Part shown: positions 17,597-27,500 of the stretch, piece after piece
How positions within the stretch are numbered: the first letter of the stretch is position 1
Layout: each line of letters opens with the position of its first letter
NCBI GenBank assembly: GCA_047947135.1
Contig: CP170457.1
Span: 2,108,001-2,172,000 of the forward strand
Source: Planctobacterium sp047947135
GTDB lineage: Bacteria; Pseudomonadota; Gammaproteobacteria; Enterobacterales; Alteromonadaceae
Direction: 5' to 3'
DNA: 64,000 nucleotides
Notes under the pieces: model-generated
What the model was told of the DNA's origin: nothing
The model's database searches: none
Seen by the model: only the letters and a program-made list of their open reading frames with translations
Position numbers and translations under genes: made by a program

Positions 17597-18242
17597 AAAT
17601 ATCAAATTCGTCCAAAGAAAGTTCTTCTTCAGCAAAAGGATCGGTTGATAGCTTTTGCTCTAATGTAAAACTAATCTGCGCGTTTTCAGTTACTGTTATC
17701 GATTGATTTTTTTGCAGGTCAGCTTCGCTAATACGTGGGTGCCAGATTCGCAGTGTATATTCGCCTTCAGGTACGTCAATTGTGGCGCTATTGTTTTCGT
17801 CGAGTTGAGCAAAATAGGGAGAGTCCGCGACATATATATAACCAAGCATCCAATCGTGAACATTGCAGCCCAATTCCACTACGCCTGCTTTATTAAAAAT
17901 CACTGGTTCATTGTCTGAACCTTTGTACAACTGTATTTCAAACACTTTCGCAGGAGAAAAGGAGTAAACATGGTGTTTGATCGAATCTGAATTTGGGAAC
18001 ATAACTGGCGCGCCTTTTGGGACAACCAGAATGCGGGGTTTAAACTGACGGTCTACCTGATCCATGATAGCGAGTGTTTTGTCTGCAGCTATTGCTGTCG
18101 CAGACTTGGCCTGTAAGATGACCGCAGCTCCCGGGACGGTTTCTCCATTGGGTGCAGCAACCTGAATTTCGACGGTCGCTGCCATCGTCTTCATCATATT
18201 CAGTACCAGCATCAAGCCGATGAAAAATTTCATATTTGACAT
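17589..18242 (-). CDS. Periplasmic cupredoxin (plastocyanin/methylamine-utilisation-like)
   Basis: About 217 residues from the ATG at 18242 (a further in-frame ATG upstream would give a non-signal leader). The N-terminus is a signal peptide ending near MAA. Type 1 copper ligands are visible: His90/His91 (IKHHVYSF), Cys126, His129 and Met132 in GCNVHDWM. The C-terminal ~40 residues are acidic and likely unstructured. Members are often labelled methylamine utilisation protein, but no methylamine genes are nearby. The stop overlaps the start of the GGDEF-EAL gene, so the two proteins are made together and may form a copper/redox-sensing pair. Start choice is moderate, as no strong ribosome site is seen. 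Confidence 0.82.
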   Translation of the reverse strand: MSNMKFFIGLMLVLNMMKTMAATVEIQVAAPNGETVPGAAVILQAKSATAIAADKTLAIMDQVDRQFKPRILVVPKGAPVMFPNSDSIKHHVYSFSPAKVFEIQLYKGSDNEPVIFNKAGVVELGCNVHDWMLGYIYVADSPYFAQLDENNSATIDVPEGEYTLRIWHPRISEADLQKNQSITVTENAQISFTLEQKLSTDPFAEEELSLDEFDIYE

Positions 18243-18465
18243 AAATTGAGTGTTCGCGTGCAACGTGTTGCCATCAGTATAACGGGAGATGATAAAAAAA
18301 TTCCAACTTTTACCTAATCTTGTCAAAACACTATGTTTATTCTTGGAGTGTAGTCGGGAATCATATGCTGAATCTTATAATCTTCAGCGCGAAAGTGAAG
18401 TGTTGTAAATCACCGATAAGGTACCCAAAAGTCAGGTCGAAAGGGCAAGACATTCGTAGCAGGTC

Positions 18466-18489
18466 TGGCGATGTTTTCAGACATCGCCA
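18466..18489 (-). other. Hairpin behind serA, weak terminator candidate
   Basis: TGGCGATGT (18466-18474) pairs with ACATCGCCA (18481-18489), 23 bases past the serA stop on the minus strand. There is no T run, so it may act as an RNA-stabilising hairpin rather than a true intrinsic terminator. Confidence 0.4.
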
Positions 18490-18511
18490 AACAGGGTGTG
18501 AAGAGTTCAGT

Positions 18512-19753
18512 TTAGTGCAAGATACGTGTTTTGATAGTGCCTTCAATGGCTTTTAGCTCTGCGAATGCAATGTCCGCTTGATCGGTTTCAACATCAATAA
18601 CCACATAACCAATATCCCCGTTTGTTTGTAGAAACTGAGCCGCGATATTGACACCCATTGCTGCAAAGGCCTGGTTTATCTTAGTTAACACACCTGGCGC
18701 ATTTTTGTGGATGTGTAACAACCTTGAACAACCAACGTGGGATGGCAATGATACCTCTGGGAAGTTGACCGCAGATAAAGTAGAGCCGTTATCACTGTAT
18801 TTAGCCAGTTTACCTGCCACTTCTTTACCAATATTTTCTTGTGCCTCGTGAGTGCTGCCTCCTACATGAGGCGTCAAGATCACGTTGTCAAATTCTCTCA
18901 ATGGCGATACAAATTCTTCCTCATTGGATTTAGGCTCGACTGGGAAGACATCAATTGCAGCCCCTGCGAGCTTTTTATTCGCCATCGCATCTGCCAAGGC
19001 ATCAATATCTACGACAGTGCCTCTGGAAGCATTGATTAAGATGGCACCCTGTTTCATGGTATCCAGCTCTGCAACACCTATCATATTTTTTGTTTGCGGT
19101 GTTTCCGGTACATGTAAACTGACCACATCTGATTGTTTTAGCAGGGCAGACAAGGTTGCAACTTGTTCTGCGTTACCCAGAACAAGCTTGTCTTCGATAT
19201 CATAGAAGCGCACTCTCATGCCCAGATGTTCCGCCAGAATACTTAATTGGGTGCCTATATGACCATATCCGATAATTCCGAGAGTTTTGCCTCTGGCCTC
19301 ATATGAGCCAACCGCAGATTTGAGCCAGCCTCCCTTATGTGCCAGCGCGTTCTTTGCAGGAATACCACGCAATAACAGAATAATTTCACCCAACACTAAT
19401 TCCGCTACAGAGCGCGTATTGGAAAAGGGGGCATTAAAAACCGGGATACCGCGTGCTTGCGCCGCTTCCAGATTGACCTGATTTGTACCAATACAAAAAC
19501 AGCCAATAGCGACGAGTTTTGAAGCTGCTTCTATCACTGGTTCTGACAACTGTGTGCGCGAGCGAATACCAATAAAATGCACGTCCGCGACTTTTTCGAT
19601 AAGCTCATTTTCCGGTAAGGACGTTTTTAGGTACTCAATATTACTGTAGCCTTGCGACTTGAGTGTTTCCAGGGCGCTTTGATGCACACCTTCCAGCAAC
19701 AGTATTTTAATTTTGTCTTTCGGCAGCGAAATTTTACTCATGGGATTGGCCAT
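18512..19753 (-). CDS. serA: D-3-phosphoglycerate dehydrogenase
   Basis: 413 residues. It oxidises 3-phosphoglycerate in the first step of serine synthesis. The sequence tracks E. coli SerA closely from SKISLPKDKIKILLLEGVHQSALE on. The nucleotide-binding motif GIIGYGHIGTQ, the catalytic His in TPHVGGSTHEAQ and the C-terminal ACT domain (last ~75 residues, HKNAPGVLTKINQAF) are present; the ACT domain gives serine feedback control in the family. The second ATG at 19741 gives the N-terminus closest to E. coli SerA and may be the true start. rpiA lies upstream on the same strand, separated by a terminator. Confidence 0.96.
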   Translation of the reverse strand: MANPMSKISLPKDKIKILLLEGVHQSALETLKSQGYSNIEYLKTSLPENELIEKVADVHFIGIRSRTQLSEPVIEAASKLVAIGCFCIGTNQVNLEAAQARGIPVFNAPFSNTRSVAELVLGEIILLLRGIPAKNALAHKGGWLKSAVGSYEARGKTLGIIGYGHIGTQLSILAEHLGMRVRFYDIEDKLVLGNAEQVATLSALLKQSDVVSLHVPETPQTKNMIGVAELDTMKQGAILINASRGTVVDIDALADAMANKKLAGAAIDVFPVEPKSNEEEFVSPLREFDNVILTPHVGGSTHEAQENIGKEVAGKLAKYSDNGSTLSAVNFPEVSLPSHVGCSRLLHIHKNAPGVLTKINQAFAAMGVNIAAQFLQTNGDIGYVVIDVETDQADIAFAELKAIEGTIKTRILH

Positions 19754-19800
19754 AATAATTGAATGAAAAGGATGTCTGGACGTCTAAACAGGGAATAGCA

Positions 19801-19844
19801 AAATACCAGAATTTCTCAGCTTATCAAGCGTTATTCTGGTATTT
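19801..19844 (-). terminator. Terminator of rpiA
   Basis: Perfect 12-bp stem AAATACCAGAAT (19801-19812) with ATTCTGGTATTT (19833-19844) and a 20-nt loop. Read on the minus strand it begins 8 bases after the rpiA stop and runs into TTTTGC. Confidence 0.75.
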
Positions 19845-19852
19845 GTTTGCAA

Positions 19853-20512
19853 TTACTCTTTTATCTCTTTAACACCCTGTTCTGTTCCAATCAGCACGAC
19901 ATTGGCGCCTCGTTTGGCAAACAGTCCATTGGTAACCACACCGACAATCTGATTGATGGTATTTTCCAGCGCCACAGGATCCATAATTTTCAGGTTGTGA
20001 ACATCCAAAATGACATTGCCGTTGTCGGTGACAACGCCTTCACGGTATACCGGATCACCACCCAGTTTGACCAATTCTCTGGCGACATAAGAACGAGCCA
20101 TGGGAATGACTTCAACTGGCAACGGAAATCTGCCCAGCATGGGTACCTGCTTAGTATCGTCAATGATACAAATAAACTTGTCAGCCACGGCCGCGACAAT
20201 TTTTTCTCGGGTCAGCGCTGCGCCCCCTCCCTTGATCATATGCAGGTGTTCGGTGATTTCATCGGCACCATCGACGTAAATACTTAAGTCTGACACTGAA
20301 TTGAGATCCAGCACATCAATCCCCAGCGCTTTTAAGCGTTTGGTGCTCTCTTCCGAACTGGAAACCGCACCAGCAATATTGTTTTTATGCTCGGCCAGCG
20401 CATCAATAAAGTAATTGACTGTGGAGCCGGTACCCACCCCAATTATTGCATCGGGTTCAAGGTAGCTAATGGCGGCTTCGGCAGCGGCTTGTTTTTTCTG
20501 ATCTTGAGTCAT
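19853..20512 (-). CDS. rpiA: Ribose-5-phosphate isomerase A
   Basis: 219 residues, the standard length. It interconverts ribose 5-phosphate and ribulose 5-phosphate in the pentose phosphate pathway. The phosphate-binding motif VGTGSTVNYFI (residues ~26-36), the YVDGADEI segment holding catalytic Asp residues, KGGGAALTREK and the C-terminal GLFAKRGANVVLIGT are all present. Gene order rpiA-serA is common in gammaproteobacteria. The terminator between them suggests separate transcripts. Confidence 0.97.
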   Translation of the reverse strand: MTQDQKKQAAAEAAISYLEPDAIIGVGTGSTVNYFIDALAEHKNNIAGAVSSSEESTKRLKALGIDVLDLNSVSDLSIYVDGADEITEHLHMIKGGGAALTREKIVAAVADKFICIIDDTKQVPMLGRFPLPVEVIPMARSYVARELVKLGGDPVYREGVVTDNGNVILDVHNLKIMDPVALENTINQIVGVVTNGLFAKRGANVVLIGTEQGVKEIKE

Positions 20513-20585
20513 GAATGAGTCCTGAGTTATCGCTTTGTGGTGCGTGCTAACGCCTTCGGTAGAGTTTGTTTACATTGTACAACAG

Positions 20586-21212
20586 TCATCTGCGAGGTGT
20601 GATGATAATGTGTTGGTTTGGTGTGAAAATTTCATCCATTGGCATATCCCAGGGTTGCGAATCTATCGTGGTAATTTGCTGACAATCGTGAGCCAGTCCA
20701 ATAATGCGGCACCGGCGGTTCTGCGCGCTAAGCGGGGCTAAGGTTCGGTCGTAAAAGCCCCCCCCCATACCGATACGTGCTCCATGTTTATCAAACGCAA
20801 CCAAAGGGGTGTAGATAATATCCAAAGATTCCAGAGTTACGATGTTGAGTACTTCAGATTCAGGTTCTGGAATACCAAATCGATTGGCAACCAATCGGCT
20901 ATTTTGGTGATATTGTAAAAACAATAAATGCTTTTTCGAAAACGGATGGAGTACCGGCAGCGCAACGCCTTTTTTCGCTTTCCAGGCCTGTTTAATCGTG
21001 GGAGTCGTGTCAATTTCGCCATCATTGCTCAGATATAGGGCAATGGTATTAGCCTTTTGAAACAGCTGATCATGGATGATGCCGCTGGCGAGTTGCAGAG
21101 ACGCCTGCTTTTGCTGCTCACTGCTTAACGCATTTCTTTTTTTACGAATATCACTTCGGATGGCTTTTGCATCAAAGATTGTTGGTGATAGCGTAGACTG
21201 ATCAGAGTGCAT
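20586..21212 (-). CDS. fau: 5-formyltetrahydrofolate cyclo-ligase
   Basis: 208 residues from the ATG at 21212; a TTG at 21236 would add eight residues. The protein converts 5-formyl-THF to 5,10-methenyl-THF with ATP. The N-terminal IRSDIRKKRNALSSEQQ helix and the ATP/folate site motif RIGMGGGFYDRTLA (residues ~160-173) define the family. It lies next to rpiA and serA, a grouping also seen in enterobacteria. I looked for 6S RNA upstream, its usual neighbour, but only ~140 bases separate it from the next gene and no 6S-like fold is apparent. Confidence 0.92.
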   Translation of the reverse strand: MHSDQSTLSPTIFDAKAIRSDIRKKRNALSSEQQKQASLQLASGIIHDQLFQKANTIALYLSNDGEIDTTPTIKQAWKAKKGVALPVLHPFSKKHLLFLQYHQNSRLVANRFGIPEPESEVLNIVTLESLDIIYTPLVAFDKHGARIGMGGGFYDRTLAPLSAQNRRCRIIGLAHDCQQITTIDSQPWDMPMDEIFTPNQHIIITPRR

Positions 21213-21290
21213 TTTTAGGCTGAGATTAGCTGTCAATACTTGATGCCAATGCTAACGGCTTAGGAGACAGTTAGAAAGCCCTTATCTAAC

Positions 21291-21322
21291 AAAAAACGGT
21301 GCAACTTGGAGATGTTGCACCG
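21291..21322 (-). terminator. Terminator of the DoxX gene
   Basis: CGGTGCAAC (21297-21305) and GTTGCACCG (21314-21322) form a 9-bp stem, followed on the minus strand by a run of six T. It lies 31 bases after the stop at 21354. Confidence 0.85.
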
Positions 21323-21353
21323 GTATTCAATTTACTGCATTTCCAACAACACA

Positions 21354-21770
21354 TTATTTGCGAAAAAATGCATCCAGACTCCAGCGTTTGGCGCCACTGA
21401 TAGCAAGCACCAGAAATCCACCAGCGATTGAAATATTTTTGAAAAACATCAGGAATTCTACCTGTTCCGCCAGATTGTTGTGGAATATCAGTGCAGACAC
21501 AATGCTAAATATCGCCAGTCCAAACGCTGCCAATCGGGTTTGATAACCAATCACAATGGCGATCGCACCGCCGACTTCAGCAAAAATAACCAACGGCAAT
21601 AGGGCTCCGGGGATTCCCATTGATTCCATCCAGCCTGCTGTTGCTTCATATCCCTGCAATTTGTTTGTACCGGCCAGAAAAAACAGAGCAACCAGGGCGA
21701 CACGTGCAAACAAGTCGGTAGCTGCGGCAAATAGACCGTTATTATCAAAAGTTAAAATTTCAGTTTTCAT
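21354..21770 (-). CDS. DoxX family membrane protein
   Basis: 138 residues with four membrane helices (~18-36, 52-72, 77-95, 105-125). The segment RVALVALFFLAGTNKLQGYEAT followed by MGIPGALLPLVIFAEVGGAIAIVIGYQTRLAA is characteristic of DoxX/YphA-type inner-membrane proteins, whose function is poorly defined (redox or detoxification roles are proposed). GAGGAT precedes the ATG. It has its own terminator and its own upstream region, so it is likely monocistronic. Confidence 0.88.
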   Translation of the reverse strand: MKTEILTFDNNGLFAAATDLFARVALVALFFLAGTNKLQGYEATAGWMESMGIPGALLPLVIFAEVGGAIAIVIGYQTRLAAFGLAIFSIVSALIFHNNLAEQVEFLMFFKNISIAGGFLVLAISGAKRWSLDAFFRK

Positions 21771-21902
21771 ATTTCTATCCTCAACAAGTTATTCAAAGTA
21801 TTGCTTCAACGATGATAATTATAGTTCTTTAAAATGGAATAAAAAGCGCAATAAAATGGCTTAAAAGTTCTAAAAAATAGAACTAAAGTGGAGGGGAGAG
21901 CG

Positions 21903-21933
21903 CACAAAAAAAGCGGCGAAAAAACGCCGCTTT
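21903..21933 (-). terminator. Terminator of the pullulanase gene
   Basis: AAAGCGGCG (21910-21918) and CGCCGCTTT (21925-21933) make a 9-bp stem with a six-A loop. On the minus strand it runs into seven T and closes the amylase-pullulanase operon. Confidence 0.9.
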
Positions 21934-21982
21934 AAGAACAACTTTGACTCGTTCAGATTAATATCTGATTAATTTGGCATAA

Positions 21983-24493
21983 CTAATCTTTATACAGTAC
22001 GGTTACTGCAGTGCCCTCTGCAATGATATTGCCACTTACACTGCGACCATTCGGGTCGTAACCCAAACCACCTTCCATTGCTACTTTCCAGGTACCTGAT
22101 GGCAAATTATAGCTGTAGTTGTCTGCACTGTTATAGATCACCAGTATCTCCGACCAGCTGTCACCATTTGCCTGCGCGTTAATATGATTGACAACAACAC
22201 CGTATCTTGGCCGTGAAGAAGTGACATGATTGTTTATTTCATCCCAGGTATTCATTCTAAATCCCGGGTGATCGTTGCGCATGGTAATAACACTGGCGTA
22301 ATAATTAAAGATATCAGCGTTATCAACTTTCCATTGCCATTGATATTTATTGATGGCATCACCAGCATTGTAGCTGTTGTGAACACCCTGCTTGTCTCGC
22401 AGCATTTCCACACCACCATGCAGGAAAGGGATCCCCTGACTGGTTAAAACCACGCCATTGGCAAAATTCTGTATGCGTTTTAAGTAGGCTGATGAATGGG
22501 ATACACCGTTTAATGTCGCCCATTCCAGAATTTTGTCTCTTAAGGTCAGATTGTCGTGGGCAGAAACATAATTGATGCTTTGTTCTGGATCCATGGCAAA
22601 CATGGCATCCCAGGTATCAATAACGGTTTGTGCATCGTTAACATAACGGATGGCACCTCTGCTTCCTACCTCGATTCGCCAGGTATCCGGATTGTTGTTA
22701 AATGCATAACAATCCCCATCATTACAGTCACCATTATCATTTTGGCCTTTAATTGCCTCACGATATTTGGGATTAAATATACCGACATGAGCATCATGTA
22801 CGCGTCCGATTGTACCCAATCGTACCCGGCTGGCTTCACGTTCATCGACACAGCCAAAACAACCGGGCCAGGGTTCGCCATACATCAGGATATTCCTTCC
22901 GGGCAGCTGGTTTTCCAAATTACGTGACCAGTCAGCGAAATTGTCATAACTAAATACACCAACCAAATCAAACCGGAAACCATCTATGCCATATTCGCTC
23001 GCCCAGTATTCCAGTGAATCCTGAATCATACGGCTCACCATTGGCACACCATCATCTATGGTATTCCCAACAACTAAATTCTGGTGATAGAAATACTGGT
23101 TGGTGATGTCTTCGAACATTTCATTGCCATAGGTGTGGTTATAGACCACATCCATGATGACCCTGATTCCGGCTTTATGGAATTCATTGACCATGTTCTT
23201 GAATTCTTTTACCCGGTTCTCATAGTCCGTTGGTGTCTGAGAATAGCGCTCTTCCGGAATGTTATAGTTGCGCGGATCATATCCCCAATTGTAACAATCG
23301 TTGCTGTCGGGTAAGCCGTCACAGGTAGCAAAATCATAAACTGGCAGCAACTGCACATGGGTAACCCCCAGCTCTTTCAAGTGTTCAATGCCGGTATTAA
23401 CGCCATTATATTGCGTGCCGGGTTCAACCATTCCCAAATATTTACCTTGCTTAGCCGGCGTTGTTCCGGAACTGCTGTCAATAGTAAAATCTCTGACATG
23501 CACTTCATAAATCACCGCATCTTCTCGCTCCAGCATAGCGGGTCTGGCTGCCCAGCCACCATCAGGCGCTAACCGGGACATGTCCATAACGATGTTCTTT
23601 TGGCTTTGTGGCTGAATCATTTTGCCATAGGGGTCGCGCACTTCGATGTTATTAATCAGGAAAGTGTATTCTGACAGGTGCAGATCACCTGCCACTGTCA
23701 CCTGATAGATATCGGTGTAGCCGTTGAAATTTGGCACTTTGACTAAGGTATGTACCTGGCCGTCGACAGACACTTTGACATCACTATGGTCGGGTGACCA
23801 AATCGAGAAAGTCGTCTCAGTAGGCGAGTACTCGGCTCCCAACATATCGACGGCGACAGCACAATTGCTGGTACAGGCCGTAGCTGGCGAAAGACTGTAG
23901 GTTAAGTTCTGATCATTGACCGTCACCAGATAGTCACCCGTCACTGACGTATAAATATCGGCACCGGATTGTTCCAGAGTGCCGTCAGCGTTATTGTCAC
24001 CGTAGTTTTGTGACCAGTCGCCTGACACATCCAGTTTGAAGCGTTGATTGGATTGGCCATCAAAATTGATGGTTGTCTGCCAGGTGAAGTCATCAACCAG
24101 TGTCATGCTGGTTGTCGACCAGCCGTTAGGTGTGCCACGAAAGTGCAGTTGCGAAAACTGGCTTGCATAGCCGCCCGAGTTGCAGTCACTTACCGCATTG
24201 GTGGTAATATTATGGCTGATCGCATCGAACTCAATAACGTAACTGGTGTTAGCACTCACGGTATAATCGGAAGTAGGGTAGTTCTCGCTCCAGTCGCCAA
24301 AGCGATCGATCTTAAATCTCGGGCCTCCACCACCGTCGCCACTGGCAAAGGTTTGGCAGGTTGAATAGATATTATTTCCTTCGTTGGTCATTGCCGCAGT
24401 TCCCCATGAATTTGGGGTACCTCGGAAATACCAATCGGCGGAGGCAATATGGGATGTCACCATAAGTGCCAGCAAGAGTGTTGATTTTTGCAT
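21983..24493 (-). CDS. Secreted type I pullulanase with two N-terminal starch-binding-like modules
   Basis: About 836 residues from the ATG at 24493, chosen because MQKSTLLLALMVTSHIASA is a clean signal peptide; further in-frame ATGs lie at 24502 and 24508. Two modules with the WYFRGTPNSW / HFRGTPNGW pattern follow (~20-105, 108-205), then an N-terminal isoamylase/CBM48-type domain, then the GH13 barrel. The signature YNWGYDP is at 401-407, nucleophile Asp509 (GFRFDLVGV), acid Glu540 (YGEPWPG) and Asp647 (SAHDN). It cleaves alpha-1,6 branches of pullulan or starch outside the cell. It lies 62 bases behind the modular amylase, so debranching and alpha-1,4 cleavage are co-expressed. Confidence 0.93.
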   Translation of the reverse strand: MQKSTLLLALMVTSHIASADWYFRGTPNSWGTAAMTNEGNNIYSTCQTFASGDGGGGPRFKIDRFGDWSENYPTSDYTVSANTSYVIEFDAISHNITTNAVSDCNSGGYASQFSQLHFRGTPNGWSTTSMTLVDDFTWQTTINFDGQSNQRFKLDVSGDWSQNYGDNNADGTLEQSGADIYTSVTGDYLVTVNDQNLTYSLSPATACTSNCAVAVDMLGAEYSPTETTFSIWSPDHSDVKVSVDGQVHTLVKVPNFNGYTDIYQVTVAGDLHLSEYTFLINNIEVRDPYGKMIQPQSQKNIVMDMSRLAPDGGWAARPAMLEREDAVIYEVHVRDFTIDSSSGTTPAKQGKYLGMVEPGTQYNGVNTGIEHLKELGVTHVQLLPVYDFATCDGLPDSNDCYNWGYDPRNYNIPEERYSQTPTDYENRVKEFKNMVNEFHKAGIRVIMDVVYNHTYGNEMFEDITNQYFYHQNLVVGNTIDDGVPMVSRMIQDSLEYWASEYGIDGFRFDLVGVFSYDNFADWSRNLENQLPGRNILMYGEPWPGCFGCVDEREASRVRLGTIGRVHDAHVGIFNPKYREAIKGQNDNGDCNDGDCYAFNNNPDTWRIEVGSRGAIRYVNDAQTVIDTWDAMFAMDPEQSINYVSAHDNLTLRDKILEWATLNGVSHSSAYLKRIQNFANGVVLTSQGIPFLHGGVEMLRDKQGVHNSYNAGDAINKYQWQWKVDNADIFNYYASVITMRNDHPGFRMNTWDEINNHVTSSRPRYGVVVNHINAQANGDSWSEILVIYNSADNYSYNLPSGTWKVAMEGGLGYDPNGRSVSGNIIAEGTAVTVLYKD

Positions 24494-24527
24494 ATTGATC
24501 ATTCTCATTTTGTTGCATCTGGATGCC

Positions 24528-24548
24528 CCCCGGCACGCGTTGCCGGGG
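24528..24548 (-). other. Intergenic GC-rich hairpin within the amylase-pullulanase operon
   Basis: CCCCGGCA (24528-24535) and TGCCGGGG (24541-24548) with a five-base loop, 8 bases after the amylase stop. No T run follows on the minus strand, so it probably stabilises or separates the two parts of the mRNA rather than ending it. Confidence 0.6.
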
Positions 24549-24555
24549 AGGATCA

Positions 24556-27500
24556 TTAATTAAGGTACAGACCGTCGGTACCTATTTTGCCCGGACCATT
24601 GAGTACCCATATTCGAGCAGAATATGCTGGTACACTAAATTGCAGGCTACCATTGCTAACGTTGATACTGGTGCCAGTCACAGCATCGGTATAGGTGCCA
24701 TTCGTGACGTTATTAACTGTTATGTTTTGTCCAGAATTCGCCGCTAATCCGACCACGGCGTAGCTGCCTTCCTGTGATAAATCGCGGACAAAGCTCATTC
24801 CCGAACCCCATTCGTTTACGTTTGACATGCCTGCTTTTTGCAGTGCTGGAATGGCTTTACGAATTTGATTTAAGCGCTTGATATGTTGGTACAACGGATG
24901 GGATTGAGTGGTCGCCAGGTTGTCCAGGTGGGGCCCAAAATAAGCGCGACCGGTTTGATCTATCGTATCGTTAGCATTGGCGATGTCCTGTGGCAGGCCT
25001 GCCTGAAACATAATTTCCTCACCATAATACAGAGTCGGAATGCCACGGATAGTCCAAATCAGGTTATATACCAGTGCTGCGTTTGCCTGTTCGCCACCAA
25101 AGCGATATTTAAAGTCGTTATCCGGGCCAACATCATGGTTCTGAAAGAAGGTCACCAGTTTCGTGGCATCTCCGTAAATCCAGTCCATGCTAAGAATGCC
25201 ACCGACACCGCCAAAATGGCCGTGTGTTACATTGTCCCTGAAGGTGGAAAACAACGAGAAATCTAAAACCGCTAAACCTGAGTCGCCACCGCCATTGGGG
25301 TTTGAAGGATCGGTTGTGGTCCGTGTGTACCACCAAGGGCGAATCACCGCAGAGGCGTTATCATTAGCAATCTCTGAGCCCCAACCCGTGCCTTTTACCA
25401 GATTTTCACCGAATACAAACAGTCCGGGTTTATGACTCTGCCAGTTGTGTATATAAGATAGTAATTCATCACGTTCGACGTGTTTTACCGTGTCCAGACG
25501 AATAGCGTCGACACCCATATCAAGGTACATCTGAATCGCACCATTAATGTAGTCCTTGACGTTTTGGTTCTCTGTGGCCAGATCAATGGTGTCACCCGCC
25601 ATATGCTTATTTTGCAGTGCCTGAGGATTTTCCCAATCGCCACCGGCCATAAAACCATCAAGGTGGTACCAGTTGGGGTCAAGTGCCTGAGCATCGATGC
25701 CAAAGAAGCGATTTGGATCATAGCCCGCCAGAGGCACAGTCGTACCTGTTTTAGGGTCCACCAGAGGTACCGTGCCGTCAGGATCCGAATTATGACGCGC
25801 TTTAAACCAGTCAGGCGCGACAGGATTGTCGTTGTCATCACGATTTACGCGACTGTAATCGCCGAGGTTACCCTGATAGGGGCCATTATCAATTTGTCCC
25901 TGACTCCCGCCAGCAGGCACGTAGTATTTGATAGGCAGATGATCAATCCAGACTTGACCACGCAACCCATATTGGCTGGAGTGATTAATCACCACATCCT
26001 GAATGATTTTTAATCCCTTCGCATGCGCTGCATCGATTAGGTCCTGATAGCTGGCATCCGGTGATTCCAACCTGGGATCAACGGTATAAAAGTCATAGGC
26101 GTGATAACCGTGGTAATCGAGTCCAGAGCGATTTTCTACAGGCGGCGTTATCCATATCGCGGTGAATCCTAAATCTTTAATATAATCCAGTTGTTGGATC
26201 AAACCTTTAAAGTCGCCTCGCCAATGCGGGTCACCTGCCTTATATCGATCACGGTTGTAGTAGTTATTGTTAGCATCACCATCATAAAAGCGGGCGGTCA
26301 TAACAAAGTAGATGGTTTCATCCCTGAAATCTCCGCTGTCAGGTAGGGCACCGATTTGGTAACTAAAACTTTGCTGTTGTTGATTGCCGCTGGCGTCAAC
26401 TGCAAGCGTTTGAATGACTAAATCAGTGCCACTGGAGACATCACTTGCCGTGATAGTCTGGCCGGAATAAACCGGTGAGCTTGCAGTTGCAGTGCTGCCA
26501 TCCAGCGTGTAATACAAGGTTGGATTTGAATCCTGATTGTCGCTAATGATTAAAGTGATAGATTGGGTATCATTATAATTGCCCGCACTCGGTGTTGCCG
26601 ATACCACAGGTGCCTGATTATCAGCACCAGCCACTTCATCAGCAGTGATGGCATGGCTGACGGCATGAAAACAGATATCGTATGTCGTATTTGGGTTTAC
26701 CGTGTAGTCAGCACTTGGATAACTCTCATTCCAGTCACCATAGTGATCAATTTTAAAACGAGGGTTGTTGCTACCAAAGGATTGCTGGGTACAGAATAAT
26801 TCACCATCAACTGTCGACATCGCGGTGGCGGCCCAATTGTTCGGTGTGCCGCGGAAATACCAGCTATCTGCGACTTCTTCGGTAATATTGACGTTGACGC
26901 TGGCACTGCCAGTTGCTCCCTGATCATCTGTAACGGTTAACTGAATGTCGAAATTACCGGCAACTGATGTATCAACATTGATACTGCTGGTTGTTTCACC
27001 GGAACTCCAAAGGTAGGAAGCAATGTAGCCGTCCGGGTCGGTGGATCGGTCACCATTCAGAATCAGTGTATCGCCAACCATCACTTCAACCTGACCACCA
27101 GGGGTAATCGTAGCGCTTGGCACTTGATTGCCGGTTGACAGTGGGACAAGAGTGTAAGCAAGCGTCAGGTCATTAACCGTGAGACGGAAGTCGCCACTGC
27201 CAGAGGGGTAGATATCGGCGCCGCTTTGGTCTAGTACACCATCACTATCGTTATCCCCGTAATTGACTGACCAGTCACCATTTACATCAACTTTAAAGCG
27301 CTGGTTCGTCTGGCCATCAAATGCTACATCCAGTTGCCAGGTATTATCTGCAACCAATGCCATAGCGCTGGTAGACCAGTTGTTCGGGGTCCCCCTAAAG
27401 TATAGCTGCGCAAATTGTTGGCTGAACGCGCCCCCTGTGTCACAATTTGCGACCTGGCTTGTGGTGATTTGTTTTGTCGCAGCGTCAAAGTCAATCTGGT

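Noticed and set aside
21237..21353. 6S RNA gene next to the 5-formyl-THF cyclo-ligase gene
   Set aside because: The space is too short, and its main hairpin is the terminator of the DoxX gene.
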